A DNA stretch of 64,000 nucleotides, taken from assembly GCA_002429245.1 (NCBI GenBank), contig DIZA01000005.1, positions 1 to 64,000 of the forward strand, read 5' to 3'. Positions 56,648 through 64,000 of this stretch are shown one piece after another. Each line of letters begins with the position of its first letter. Position 1 is the stretch's first letter. Origin of the DNA: Candidatus Saccharibacteria bacterium UBA6040 (lineage in GTDB: Bacteria > Patescibacteriota > Saccharimonadia > Saccharimonadales > Saccharimonadaceae). Made by a program: the position numbers and the translations under genes. The notes beneath the pieces are model-generated. The model saw only the letters and a list, made by a program, of their open reading frames with translations. It was not told where the DNA came from and searched no databases.

Positions 56648-57778
56648 TTATTTCGGCGCTTTGACGAGGCGACCCTTCCAGGTCACGGCTTTTTGGGCGT
56701 AGCGAACAGCGCTCATGATGACAAGAACGGCTTCTTGGATCACCGCGTACGGCCATAAGAATCCACCGATAAGCCAAGCGCTCTTCCAGACTTTACGCAG
56801 ATACAGTGCATAGAGGCTAGTAAATAGCAGGTAAAAGATACCGCCAATCAGTTGATTAATGCCCCAACCAGCGAACACACCAGACAGAATGACGAACAGA
56901 GGTGCGGACGCGATCAGCAGATCCAACCCAGCGATCACCATGTTTACAATTTTGCCACCAAGTAACGGGAATAGCAGGCGAATACTCGTTCCAACCTGCG
57001 AACTCCACTTCTTTTCATACGAAATCCCTAATAGTTCAGTACCAATAAGGAATCGATACTTGTTAGAGGCCATCAGATCGGCCGAAATGCGTGATTCAGG
57101 CTGAATAGCGTCCTTAAATTGTGTGAAGCCCTGCCACTTATCTAAGAGCGTCTGGCGATGAATCATCCAAGCACCACTCGCCGTTGCAGGGAAGTCTCTG
57201 CGGTGGAACATGATCTCCCAGAAATAGCGAAGAGGAGAGAAGAACGCACTGGCACGGGGCGTATCTTCACGACGAGGCAGGACTGACACCATCAAGGCAT
57301 CTTCTTGCAACGTATACGCAACAAGCTGCTCAATCGACTCAGGACTCAATCGAGTATCAACATCCATAAATAAGACATATGTGCCGCTAGCCTGCTTTAA
57401 AAGGGCTTGTAGCGCATGATTCTTACCAAGCCACCCTTCAGGTAGCTTCGATCCTTCAACAAAGCGAATGCCCTCGTGTGCAAACGCTTTAATAAGGGCT
57501 GACGTATCGTCACCAGATAGGTCGTCTAAAACAATAATTTCTAGTTTTGGGTACGTACTGGCGATCACTCGTTCCAGTGAATCGGTCATGGCGTGCGTTT
57601 CATTACGAGCCGGGATACAGACCGTGACGCTAGGAAGTGAGTCTTTCGAACCAACACTGGTCATGAGCGCCTTCATCTTGAAATGCGTATATGCATACCG
57701 AAGTCGCACCGCGGCTAATAAAAACATTCCTAGGAGTACCGCGTACAGTACATAAAGTAAAACCTGAAGCATCTTCAT
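56648..57778 (-). CDS. Membrane-bound GT2 glycosyltransferase
   Basis: An N-terminal helix (residues 4-26) precedes the GT-A domain SVTVCIPARNETHAMTDSLE with DVDTRLSPESIEQLV (DxD), and three to four C-terminal helices follow. The layout matches CrtQ-like/ceramide-glucosyltransferase-like enzymes acting on lipid acceptors. 376 residues. The stop abuts the convergent kinase gene with no gap. Confidence 0.87.
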   Translation of the reverse strand: MKMLQVLLYVLYAVLLGMFLLAAVRLRYAYTHFKMKALMTSVGSKDSLPSVTVCIPARNETHAMTDSLERVIASTYPKLEIIVLDDLSGDDTSALIKAFAHEGIRFVEGSKLPEGWLGKNHALQALLKQASGTYVLFMDVDTRLSPESIEQLVAYTLQEDALMVSVLPRREDTPRASAFFSPLRYFWEIMFHRRDFPATASGAWMIHRQTLLDKWQGFTQFKDAIQPESRISADLMASNKYRFLIGTELLGISYEKKWSSQVGTSIRLLFPLLGGKIVNMVIAGLDLLIASAPLFVILSGVFAGWGINQLIGGIFYLLFTSLYALYLRKVWKSAWLIGGFLWPYAVIQEAVLVIMSAVRYAQKAVTWKGRLVKAPK

Positions 57779-57794
57779 CTATCATAGCATCCCC

Positions 57795-57823
57795 TTGACG
57801 ACGGAGGGAATAAAAGCTACAAT
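57795..57823 (+). promoter_or_regulatory. Promoter of the secE-nusG operon
   Basis: TTGACG (57795-57800), a 17-base spacer and TACAAT (57818-57823). A leader of about 57 bases precedes secE. A second TTGACA at 57828-57833 has only a weak -10 partner. Confidence 0.72.
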
Positions 57824-57886
57824 GATCTTGACAGTCTGCAGCAGCAGGCTATTTTAATTGGGAACAAAGAAAGTAGGAAGGCAACC

Positions 57887-58192
57887 GTGGCAACCGCATC
57901 AAAAGTGACGCGCATCAAAGCATCGTCATCAACACCCCGGAAAGTCTCTAAAAAGACTCCTAAGGTAAAGAAAGAGCGCAAAGCTCCGACTAACCCTTTC
58001 ATCAAGACTTTATTCGCCATTGGCGGCTACTTCCGCGGAGCCTGGATTGAACTTCGTCTCGTACGTTGGCCAACCCGTAGTGCAACTTGGGGACTCACGT
58101 TTGCAGTGATTCTCTTTAGTGCCTTCTTCGTCGTCGTTATTCTGCTGCTCGACATATTATTTAAGTTTCTTTTTGAAATAATTCTAAAGTAA
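57887..58192 (+). CDS. secE: Protein translocase subunit SecE
   Basis: SecE stabilises SecY in the translocon. A 40-residue basic leader precedes the amphipathic helix and the conserved ELRLVRWPTRSATWGLTFAV, followed by the single membrane helix (FSAFFVVVILLLDILFKF). 101 residues. The GTG start has AGGAAGG seven bases upstream. nusG follows in the usual order. Confidence 0.94.
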   Translation: MATASKVTRIKASSSTPRKVSKKTPKVKKERKAPTNPFIKTLFAIGGYFRGAWIELRLVRWPTRSATWGLTFAVILFSAFFVVVILLLDILFKFLFEIILK

Positions 58193-58205
58193 GGATCAAC
58201 ACACA

Positions 58206-58751
58206 ATGTCAACCAATCGCTACGACTCATCACGACAATGGTACGCCATTCACACCTACAGTGGCTACGAAGAAAAAGTAGCAGATAGCATTCGCCAACG
58301 TATTAACGCAGTCGACATGGCCGACAAGATCTTCGACGTTATGGTACCTAAAGAAAAGCAAATCGAAATTAAAAACGGTAAGCGAAAAGTTGTCGACAAG
58401 AAAATCTTCCAAGGCTACGCTCTTGTTGAGATGAAACTAACCGACGAAACATGGTACATCGTTCGTAACACCCCTGGTGTTACTGGCTTCGTTGGAACCA
58501 GCACACAACCAACTCCTGTATCTGACGACGAAATTCGTAAGATCAAGAAGCGTATGGGTGTTGAAGAACCAAAGCACTTCATCGACTTCTCTGAAGGCGA
58601 AGTCGTCAGCATTACCGACGGTCCTTTCAAGGGCTTCGACGGCGCTATCTCTGAAATTGACAACCAAAAGGGTAAAGTTAAAGTTATGGTCAGCATGTTT
58701 GGCCGTGATACTTCTGTCGAACTCGACGCACTGCAAGTTAAAAAGGTTTAG
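58206..58751 (+). CDS. nusG: Transcription elongation/antitermination factor NusG
   Basis: NusG couples RNA polymerase with Rho or the ribosome. The NGN domain has WYAIHTYSGYEEKVADSIRQR and the conserved PGVTGFVGTSTQPTPVSDDE. The KOW domain is VVSITDGPFKGFDGAISEID with VMVSMFGRDTSVELDALQV. 181 residues, normal length. Confidence 0.98.
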   Translation: MSTNRYDSSRQWYAIHTYSGYEEKVADSIRQRINAVDMADKIFDVMVPKEKQIEIKNGKRKVVDKKIFQGYALVEMKLTDETWYIVRNTPGVTGFVGTSTQPTPVSDDEIRKIKKRMGVEEPKHFIDFSEGEVVSITDGPFKGFDGAISEIDNQKGKVKVMVSMFGRDTSVELDALQVKKV

Positions 58752-58754
58752 TTC

Positions 58755-59120
58755 GTGTCTCCTGAGCAGTCATCGCCCAATCCAGAACGCAAGAAAACAG
58801 TTCTCGACTTCACCGATGAGGATCTTATAAAAAAGGCTCAAGAGGTCGCATTTAATCCAGAACAACCACTTGATACCCGTACACGAATTGTCGAAAATCT
58901 TTATCATGAACTGTACCGACGAGGTACGGAGATTAGTGTATTACGTCATGAAGCGGATCAGATTAAAGCGCTTTATGAGAGAAATAAAAATAAAGTAACT
59001 GCAGAGATGATATCGACGCTACGGTCACATCTAGAAGCTATTAGTACATACGACGCACTTTATACCACCATGGCCGCAATACGATCAGCACTCAGCGAAG
59101 AAGTTCGGAGCAACTCGTAG
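58755..59120 (+). CDS. Hypothetical helical protein after nusG
   Basis: A 121-residue soluble, mostly helical protein (EQPLDTRTRIVENLYHELYR in the middle) without a recognised family. GTG start three bases after nusG, so it is part of the secE-nusG transcript. This position is normally occupied by rplK. Confidence 0.7.
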   Translation: MSPEQSSPNPERKKTVLDFTDEDLIKKAQEVAFNPEQPLDTRTRIVENLYHELYRRGTEISVLRHEADQIKALYERNKNKVTAEMISTLRSHLEAISTYDALYTTMAAIRSALSEEVRSNS

Positions 59121-59123
59121 CTC

Positions 59124-59152
59124 TTCACAAACCAAGCAAAATAAAGTATAAT
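59124..59152 (+). promoter_or_regulatory. Promoter of rplK
   Basis: TTCACA (59124-59129), a 17-base spacer and TATAAT (59147-59152). The 73-base leader carries a hairpin AAGCTTTCA-TTCGT-TGAAAGTGCTT (59174-59198) that could be a site for ribosomal-protein feedback. Confidence 0.68.
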
Positions 59153-59231
59153 AACTCGGTTACGCACTAGATAAAGCTTTCATTCGTTGAAAGTGCTTCG
59201 CAATTATTTATTTAGTACAAGAAAGAAAATT

Positions 59232-59657
59232 ATGGCAAAGAAAATTATCGGAAATCTTAAACTTCGTATCCCAGCTGGTCGTGCGACTGCAGGTCCTCCT
59301 GTTGGTTCAACACTCGGTCAATGGGGTCTTAATATGATGGATTTCATCAACCCGTTCAACGACGCGACTAAGGATCTTATGGGTAAAGACGTGATCGTTC
59401 ACATTCAAGTGTACGAAGACCGTTCATTCACATGGAACTCACTTGGTCAGCCAGTTGACGACATGATCCGCGAAGCAGCTGGTATCAAAAAGGGAAGCGC
59501 AAAGCCTCACACCGAAAAAGTCGGTAAGATCAGCCGTGCTCAACTTGAAGTTATCGCTGAAATCAAGAAAGACCAACTCAACGCAATCGACGTTGATGGC
59601 CGAGTAAAGGTTATCGCTGGAACTGCTCGTTCTATGGGTGTTGAAGTTACTGAATAG
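59232..59657 (+). CDS. rplK: 50S ribosomal protein L11
   Basis: L11 forms the GTPase-associated centre. The 141-residue product has KKIIGNLKLRIPAGRATAGPPVGSTLGQWGLNMMDFINPFN and the C-terminal RNA-binding domain ending VKVIAGTARSMGVEV. ATG 59232 gives the normal start. rplA does not follow directly; a terminator closes the gene. Confidence 0.98.
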   Translation: MAKKIIGNLKLRIPAGRATAGPPVGSTLGQWGLNMMDFINPFNDATKDLMGKDVIVHIQVYEDRSFTWNSLGQPVDDMIREAAGIKKGSAKPHTEKVGKISRAQLEVIAEIKKDQLNAIDVDGRVKVIAGTARSMGVEVTE

Positions 59658-59680
59658 TAGCTCAATCTCAATGAAAAAGC

Positions 59681-59706
59681 GCTCTTTATGGGCGCTATTT
59701 TGTTAT
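59681..59706 (+). terminator. Terminator after rplK
   Basis: AGCGC and GCGCT pair around TCTTTATGG and run into ATTTTGTTATAAAG. It stops rplK transcription before the toxin-antitoxin-like module. Confidence 0.8.
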
Positions 59707-59752
59707 AAAGAGAAGATTGTAAAAATAATCTTAAATATACCCAATTTGCATA

Positions 59753-59794
59753 TTGACGTAGCTCTTGAAATAATATATCATTTTTGGTATGATA
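59753..59794 (+). promoter_or_regulatory. Promoter and operator-like inverted repeat of the toxin-antitoxin module
   Basis: TTGACG (59753-59758), a 17-base spacer and TATCAT (59776-59781) would start transcription at the first ATG. TATCAT (59776-59781) and ATGATA (59789-59794) form an inverted repeat across the start site, a typical place for antitoxin autorepression. Confidence 0.65.
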
Positions 59795-60220
59795 CCTTTG
59801 GAGTTAAGATTTACAATCTGCTGGGCTATCTCTGAAGGAGGTAGTAACCCAACGCTTGAGTACCTTATTGAACTGCAAGGAACCAATCCCGAAGCCTTTA
59901 TTTCAGTCATTGATGGAATTGAGAAGCTCCAAGATAGCAAGTATCTGGGTCCTCCTCTCGTCATGCCCCTTCCAGTTAGTAAGAAAGTTCGCGACCTTAG
60001 GGAGTTACGCGTTGACGGCGGAAAGCCAAAAATCTTTTCCAGGATCGCCATGATGTACACGCCCCTACGTGAAATAATACTTCTAAACGGTGTATCTAAA
60101 AAGACTAATAAGGCGCTGCCCAAATTTACGTCTAAGGCCGTAACTATGAGAGCGCAACTAAATAGTAAGGAGATGAGTTATGAAGAAATCCCTATCAAAG
60201 ACATCCGAAATAGTCTTTAG
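59789..60220 (+). CDS. HigB/Gp49-like toxin of a toxin-antitoxin pair
   Basis: The 143-residue product has the RelE-like pattern of phage-derived Gp49/HigB toxins: LEYLIELQGTNPEAFISVID, then KVRDLRELRV and the strand pair IAMMYTPLREIILLNGVSKK with the terminal basic helix. Such toxins cleave mRNA at the ribosome. It overlaps the HTH gene by 41 bases. Gene order toxin-antitoxin is that of hig loci. Leaderless start. Confidence 0.82.
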   Translation: MIPLELRFTICWAISEGGSNPTLEYLIELQGTNPEAFISVIDGIEKLQDSKYLGPPLVMPLPVSKKVRDLRELRVDGGKPKIFSRIAMMYTPLREIILLNGVSKKTNKALPKFTSKAVTMRAQLNSKEMSYEEIPIKDIRNSL

Positions 60221-60626
60221 CGAGAGCGCAAACAAGCTAAGAGACTTACTCATAAAAACCGAAGATGCAGTCGGACTTCTTTTCGATGCAAAACTTACAA
60301 ACAACATCGCAATTGACTTATATCAATTGCGGAAGAAGAGAAACATAACACAAAAGCAACTTGCCGAAATCATGCAAGTAAAACAGTCGAATATATCTAG
60401 GTGGGAGAAACCCGGATATCAAGGATATAAAGTTAAAGCGTTAAGCAAATTAGTCAGAAGCTTAGGAGGATATTTGGAAGTAAATATAAATTCAGAACCT
60501 AAGATCTCGTATGTACAAGAATTTAATTATCATGAAGAAATGACAAAAATTCATGCATACCCAGAAGGTGTTTTTGCATACGCCCACCATTCAATTGATA
60601 TTAAGCAAGTTATTACCGCTAGTTAA
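60180..60626 (+). CDS. HTH (XRE) antitoxin
   Basis: The 148-residue protein has a Cro/CI helix-turn-helix at about residues 50-85 (QLRKKRNITQKQLAEIMQVK, SNISRWE) and a C-terminal extension. It probably neutralises the preceding toxin and represses the shared promoter. AAGGAG lies inside the toxin gene before its ATG. A third gene follows after 12 bases. Confidence 0.85.
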   Translation: MKKSLSKTSEIVFSESANKLRDLLIKTEDAVGLLFDAKLTNNIAIDLYQLRKKRNITQKQLAEIMQVKQSNISRWEKPGYQGYKVKALSKLVRSLGGYLEVNINSEPKISYVQEFNYHEEMTKIHAYPEGVFAYAHHSIDIKQVITAS

Positions 60627-60638
60627 TGAGGAAAATAT

Positions 60639-61115
60639 ATGAGAGTTTATAACGATTTTGCAATTTTAGCACGAGACAGCTCGATTGATGCTGACGATAG
60701 AATGATGTCGTTATTTAAAATTGTAGATAAGTTTAACGTTAGCCTTCCATCTAAGTCTTTTAAACAAATTAAAGAAATGAAGGACTCAGAAGTTAAGCTG
60801 TTGAGTTTTCCATATGTTATAGCATCGTCATGGAAGCTTGATCGAAAAGTAACAAAAGATTACGACGCCATCATTAAAATCAGGCTGATTGATCCTTCAG
60901 GAACCGAATTAGCAACAAGCATTAATGACGTCACGTTTAATCCCGGAAATTCAAGAATAAAAATTAGCGGTGAAATTCAAAAACTCGGCTATACAGTAGA
61001 CGGTGAATATACCAATGAAATTACTTTTATAGATAAAAGCAGTAATGAAGAACTGTGCAAAGCATCAATTTATTTCGAAATTGAGGTGCTTGAAGATATA
61101 GCCCTGGAAAGTTAA
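60639..61115 (+). CDS. Third gene of the toxin-antitoxin operon, unknown function
   Basis: A 158-residue soluble protein without a recognised family. The C-terminal half looks beta-rich (YDAIIKIRLIDPSGTELATS, KISGEIQKLGYTVDGEY). It starts 12 bases after the antitoxin with GAGGA as ribosome site and ends at a shared terminator. AT-rich like the two genes before it. A chaperone or sensor role is conceivable but unsupported. Confidence 0.68.
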   Translation: MRVYNDFAILARDSSIDADDRMMSLFKIVDKFNVSLPSKSFKQIKEMKDSEVKLLSFPYVIASSWKLDRKVTKDYDAIIKIRLIDPSGTELATSINDVTFNPGNSRIKISGEIQKLGYTVDGEYTNEITFIDKSSNEELCKASIYFEIEVLEDIALES

Positions 61116-61120
61116 ATCTA

Positions 61121-61160
61121 CTAAAAAAAGAATGACAGCTCGTTGTCATTCTTTTTTTAG
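61121..61160. terminator. Bidirectional terminator
   Basis: The 17-base arms (61121-61137 and 61144-61160) are perfect complements, from CTAAAAAAAGAATGACA to its reverse, with loop GCTCGT. A-run and T-run serve both the toxin-antitoxin operon and the convergent oxidase gene. Confidence 0.95.
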
Positions 61161-61175
61161 TTTAAACAAGCTCCG

Positions 61176-62834
61176 TTAGAACTTATCTCGAATATGCGAG
61201 AAGCTAAAGCCCCAGTCAGCGTTAGCCTTCTTGTGAGGGTTAAAGATGTGCTGTGGATCAAAGATATCTTTTGATTTACGGAATAGATCAACTATTTCTT
61301 TACCGTACATCTGTTCTAGCCACGGGCCACGGACCAGTCCGTCGTTGTGCTCACCAGACAGTGATCCCTTGTACTTCAAAACCAATTCATCAACTTCTTT
61401 CATTGCAGGAAGGAGTTTCGCACGGTCATTTGGATCTTCGAGCTTCATCAAAGGGATGATGTGGAAGTTTCCATCACCCATGTGCCCAGCAATTGTCGCC
61501 AGCAGTTTGTACTTCTTGATGATGTCACGAATTTGTGGCAAAAATTCAGGAAGGTACTCTGGGTTCACGATCAGGTCATCAATGAATGGGGCAGTGTGCT
61601 TGTCTTTCACCTTACTACGTAGCAACTGGAAGCTGTTACGGCGCATAATCCAGAACTTTTCGCTGGCCGCTTCAGACGGATCCTCTTCAAACCCGTTAAT
61701 CTCGTAACGAGCACGGTACGGAGACAGCTCTTTGTGTAATGTCGTGATCTTACGTCGTACTTCAGCCTCAGTATCAGCGTTAAACTCAACCATAAGGACG
61801 AGTTTCGGGAAGCCACGGAGCAGTTGCATACCGTCAGGAATCAGCGTGAATAGGAAGTGGACGAAACGCACCGGACCAAGCATCTTAAGGAAACTCGGCA
61901 TGAACTTCATCACCAAAAGCAGTGTTGCGTCGTCGAAACTCTCGAATGTCGCAGGTTTGTGCTTCATAACAGTCTTAATGACGTCACCAAGCTTATCAAT
62001 GTCGTGCATGAACAGCACCAGAAGCCCTGAGTGCTTTGGACGTGGCACAAGTTTGAATGTTCCCTCGGTGACGAAGCCGAGCGTCCCTTGCGCACCAATA
62101 ATCATCTGAGTCAGGTCAAAGATGCCTGTTTCACGATCCCAAACGTTCCAAAGGTTGTAGCCGGTCGAGTTCTTGCTCACATTTGGCTTTGCTGCCTTGA
62201 TCTTGTCGTAGTTCTTCTCGATCAGCTCAAAAAGGTCCTTGTAGACTTTGCCCTCGAAGTCGTCTTGCGCCATCTTTTCATCAAGTTGCGCTTTTTTCAG
62301 AGGCTTCACGACACGTTCAACACCGTCAGCGAAGACAAGCTTTAACTGAGGAACGTAGCGTTCAGTCTTACCAAACTCTAATGATTTCTCACCACCAGAG
62401 TTGTTATTGATCATGCCCCCGACAGACGCAAGGTCGCGGCTGGCAGGGTAGCTTGGCAAAAGGTAATCACCGGTCTCTAAGTCGAAGTTACGAAACAGAA
62501 CACCTGGTTGCGTTACGGCTTTGTCGCCCTTCACCGAGATAATGTTTTGGAAGTACTTATTGAAGTCAACGATGATAGAGTCGTTAATCGCCGCACCCGA
62601 CATGTCAGTCCCTGCGCTACGAGCGGTCAAAGATAAATCGGGATTCTTCTTTTTCTGTTCCGAAACGAGCTTTACGGCAGTCTCTACATCCTTGGTATTT
62701 TTCGGTTTAATGACTAGCTTTGGCACTAGCTCAAACATTGATGCGTCATGCGAATAGAACGAAAGTGCTTCAGCTGTATCATCAAGATCCCCAGTGAACC
62801 CACGCTCCAAGAGTTCCTTTTTTATATCATCCAT
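61176..62834 (-). CDS. FAD-linked oxidase (GlcD / D-lactate dehydrogenase type)
   Basis: It probably oxidises a 2-hydroxyacid such as D-lactate or glycolate. The FAD-binding domain has LVIKPKNTKDVETAVKLVSE, SLTARSAGTDMSGAAI and YPASRDLASVGGMINNNSGG. The C-terminal substrate domain has IAGHMGDGNFHIIPLM and GSLSGEHNDGLVRGPWLEQMYG. 552 residues. ATG 62834 was chosen because the promoter TTGACA-18-TATTCT (62870-62841) would start transcription right there; longer frames run into the promoter. Confidence 0.92.
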   Translation of the reverse strand: MDDIKKELLERGFTGDLDDTAEALSFYSHDASMFELVPKLVIKPKNTKDVETAVKLVSEQKKKNPDLSLTARSAGTDMSGAAINDSIIVDFNKYFQNIISVKGDKAVTQPGVLFRNFDLETGDYLLPSYPASRDLASVGGMINNNSGGEKSLEFGKTERYVPQLKLVFADGVERVVKPLKKAQLDEKMAQDDFEGKVYKDLFELIEKNYDKIKAAKPNVSKNSTGYNLWNVWDRETGIFDLTQMIIGAQGTLGFVTEGTFKLVPRPKHSGLLVLFMHDIDKLGDVIKTVMKHKPATFESFDDATLLLVMKFMPSFLKMLGPVRFVHFLFTLIPDGMQLLRGFPKLVLMVEFNADTEAEVRRKITTLHKELSPYRARYEINGFEEDPSEAASEKFWIMRRNSFQLLRSKVKDKHTAPFIDDLIVNPEYLPEFLPQIRDIIKKYKLLATIAGHMGDGNFHIIPLMKLEDPNDRAKLLPAMKEVDELVLKYKGSLSGEHNDGLVRGPWLEQMYGKEIVDLFRKSKDIFDPQHIFNPHKKANADWGFSFSHIRDKF

Positions 62835-62840
62835 AGACAT

Positions 62841-62870
62841 AGAATAAGCGTTAGAGCTATCCTCTGTCAA
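62841..62870 (-). promoter_or_regulatory. Promoter of the FAD-linked oxidase (leaderless)
   Basis: On the minus strand TTGACA (62870-62865), an 18-base spacer and TATTCT (62846-62841). Initiation about seven bases further on coincides with ATG 62834. It lies back to back with the rplA promoter. Confidence 0.75.
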
Positions 62871-62899
62871 TAACACTGGTAAAAGAGGTGGGATAGTGC

Positions 62900-62905
62900 T
62901 ATAAT
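62900..62905 (+). promoter_or_regulatory. -10 element of the rplA promoter
   Basis: A perfect TATAAT, with a weak TGGTAA as -35 at 62877-62882. The leader of about 83 bases to ATG 62994 is long for this genome and may hold an L1 feedback site. Confidence 0.6.
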
Positions 62906-62993
62906 ATGGACATAACAATCAATGTTGGGAGACGAACGATTATTCCTAAAGAGTAATTCGCTGTCGCTAAAACCACAGAAAGGGTTAACACCT

Positions 62994-64000
62994 ATGGCAA
63001 AGAAAGCCAATCTGCTTGAAGAAGCAAAAAAACTAGGCCTCGATGTTTCTGAAAAGAACACCGTTGCACAAATCGAAGCAGCTATTGTTGATGCTCAAGA
63101 TACAACTTTGGCACCTGCAGTCGCAGAAACTCCTGTTGCGTCTGAGGAAGTCACCGAAGAAGCTCCCGCTGAAGTCAAAGTAGCAAAAGCCGGCAAGCGA
63201 AGCGCAAAAGCAATCGCTGAAGCAGAAGCTAAGCTCGAAAAAGAAGCTCGTAAAGAAGCTGGTGATACATCATCTACTGACGGCGAAGAAGCTTCAATGC
63301 CAAAGGGTCCAAAGCCCGTCACCCGTCCACTTCTTGAACGACGTGGCAAAAAGTACCAAGAAGTTGCAAAACTTATTGAGAAAGACACACTTTACACGCT
63401 CGCTCAAGCTGTTGAACTTGCTGCAAAGACAAGTCCAAGCAAGTTTGATGCCTCAGTTGAAGTACACGTTCGTTTGAACGTTGACCCACGCCAAGCTGAC
63501 CAAAACATCCGCACAACAGTCAGCCTTCCAAACGGAACTGGTAAAACTATTCGTGTTGCTGTTTTTGCCCCTGAAAGCGACCACGCTGCAGCTAAAAAAG
63601 CTGGCGCTGACGTCGTTGGTGACGAGACATTCCTCGCGCAACTTGATAAAGAACAAATCGACTTCGATATTCTTATCGCGACACCACAGTACATGCCGAA
63701 ACTTGGTAAATATGCTCGTCTGCTTGGTCCACGTGGCCTTATGCCTAACCCTAAGAGCGGTTCAGTTGCGACTGACGTTGCAAAGGCTGTAAGCGAAGCA
63801 AAGACTGGTAAAGTTGAATACCGTGTCGACAAGCAAGCTATCGTTCACCTTAGCATCGGTAAAGTAAGCTTCGGCGCTGACAAAATCGCTGAAAACGCAA
63901 AGAGTTTCTTCGATAGCCTTATCAGCCAAAAGCCACAAAGCATCAAGGGTTCATTTGTAAAATCAATCAGCATGAGTACCACTCAAGGTCCTAGCATTAA
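62994..64000 (+). CDS. rplA: 50S ribosomal protein L1 with long N-terminal extension (partial)
   Basis: L1 forms the mobile stalk at the E site. The L1 domain begins near residue 113: TLAQAVELAAKTSPSKFDAS, then VRLNVDPRQADQNIRTTVSLPNGTGKTIRV, YARLLGPRGLMPNPKSGSV and GKVEYRVDKQAIVHLSIGK. It is preceded by about 110 residues rich in Ala, Glu and Lys that start with a small helical module (LLEEAKKLGLDVSEKNTVAQ), which ordinary L1 lacks. The gene runs off the window end after 335 complete codons. AGGGTT is a weak ribosome site. Confidence 0.93.
   Translation, partial: MAKKANLLEEAKKLGLDVSEKNTVAQIEAAIVDAQDTTLAPAVAETPVASEEVTEEAPAEVKVAKAGKRSAKAIAEAEAKLEKEARKEAGDTSSTDGEEASMPKGPKPVTRPLLERRGKKYQEVAKLIEKDTLYTLAQAVELAAKTSPSKFDASVEVHVRLNVDPRQADQNIRTTVSLPNGTGKTIRVAVFAPESDHAAAKKAGADVVGDETFLAQLDKEQIDFDILIATPQYMPKLGKYARLLGPRGLMPNPKSGSVATDVAKAVSEAKTGKVEYRVDKQAIVHLSIGKVSFGADKIAENAKSFFDSLISQKPQSIKGSFVKSISMSTTQGPSI

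Noticed and set aside
1..64000. Alternative genetic code (TGA read as glycine)
   Set aside because: No in-frame TGA occurs inside the conserved genes I read, and TGA serves as a real stop at least three times.

Overview
The window looks like a chromosomal segment of a candidate-phyla-radiation bacterium, most likely a Saccharibacterium (TM7). The S10/spc/alpha ribosomal-protein genes are in standard order, but rpmD (L30) is missing between rpsE and rplO, as is general in that radiation. S14, L36 and L33 are all cysteine-free forms. The genetic code is standard: stops are nearly all TAA or TAG, with TGA seen only a few times. A further trait is that most monocistronic genes have a -10 hexamer only 6-9 bases before the start codon, which implies leaderless mRNAs, while genes inside operons use Shine-Dalgarno sites.

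Layout. 1-6485 is the end of rplB through rplO, tightly packed with many TAATG junctions, ending in a strong terminator. 6548-6966 is an independently promoted and terminated structured RNA of a class I cannot name. secY follows under its own promoter. Where adk and map usually lie there is one unrelated, GC-richer gene (8593-9123). 9314-13411 is infA-rpmJ-rpsM-rpsK-rpsD-rpoA-rplQ-rplM-rpsI. 13450-19217 holds trpS, an RluA-type pseudouridine synthase, a delta-prime subunit, a TPR protein, two duplicated membrane proteins, three tRNAs (Tyr, Thr, Thr), yajQ and rpmG. 19214-28842, all minus strand, holds two glucan operons: an alpha-glucan set (glycogen-synthase-like GT, GH57, GH15) and a beta-glucan set (GT2 synthase, HlyD-like partner, GH81 beta-1,3-glucanase).

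29024-35352 begins with tRNA-Trp, followed by a broken partial copy of that tRNA's 3' half. Then comes a run of small, unrelated, same-strand genes (Nudix, membrane proteins, HAD, GNAT, ZIP, zinc ribbon, HD). Several of these are closed exactly at the stop codon by a shared repeat of about 30-45 bases that ends in CTGCCA, like a tRNA 3' end. It reads as an array of gene cassettes beside a tRNA and is the most unusual structure in the window. 35428-57778 is a mixed accessory/housekeeping region: a Crp/Fnr regulator with a matching operator before its own gene and another before the next gene, an FAD monooxygenase, glycosyltransferases, a beta-lactamase-fold serine hydrolase, transporters (MFS, CorA, VIT1, MMPL), ASCH, PAP2, small proteins, a SprT/YgjP-like metallopeptidase and a sensor histidine kinase.

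57795-64000 returns to core genes: secE-nusG-orf, rplK, then rplA cut by the window end. The normally adjacent rplK and rplA are separated by about 3.3 kb carrying a HigB/HigA-like toxin-antitoxin pair, a third small gene and a divergently transcribed FAD-linked oxidase. rplA encodes an L1 with an unusual N-terminal extension of about 110 residues.
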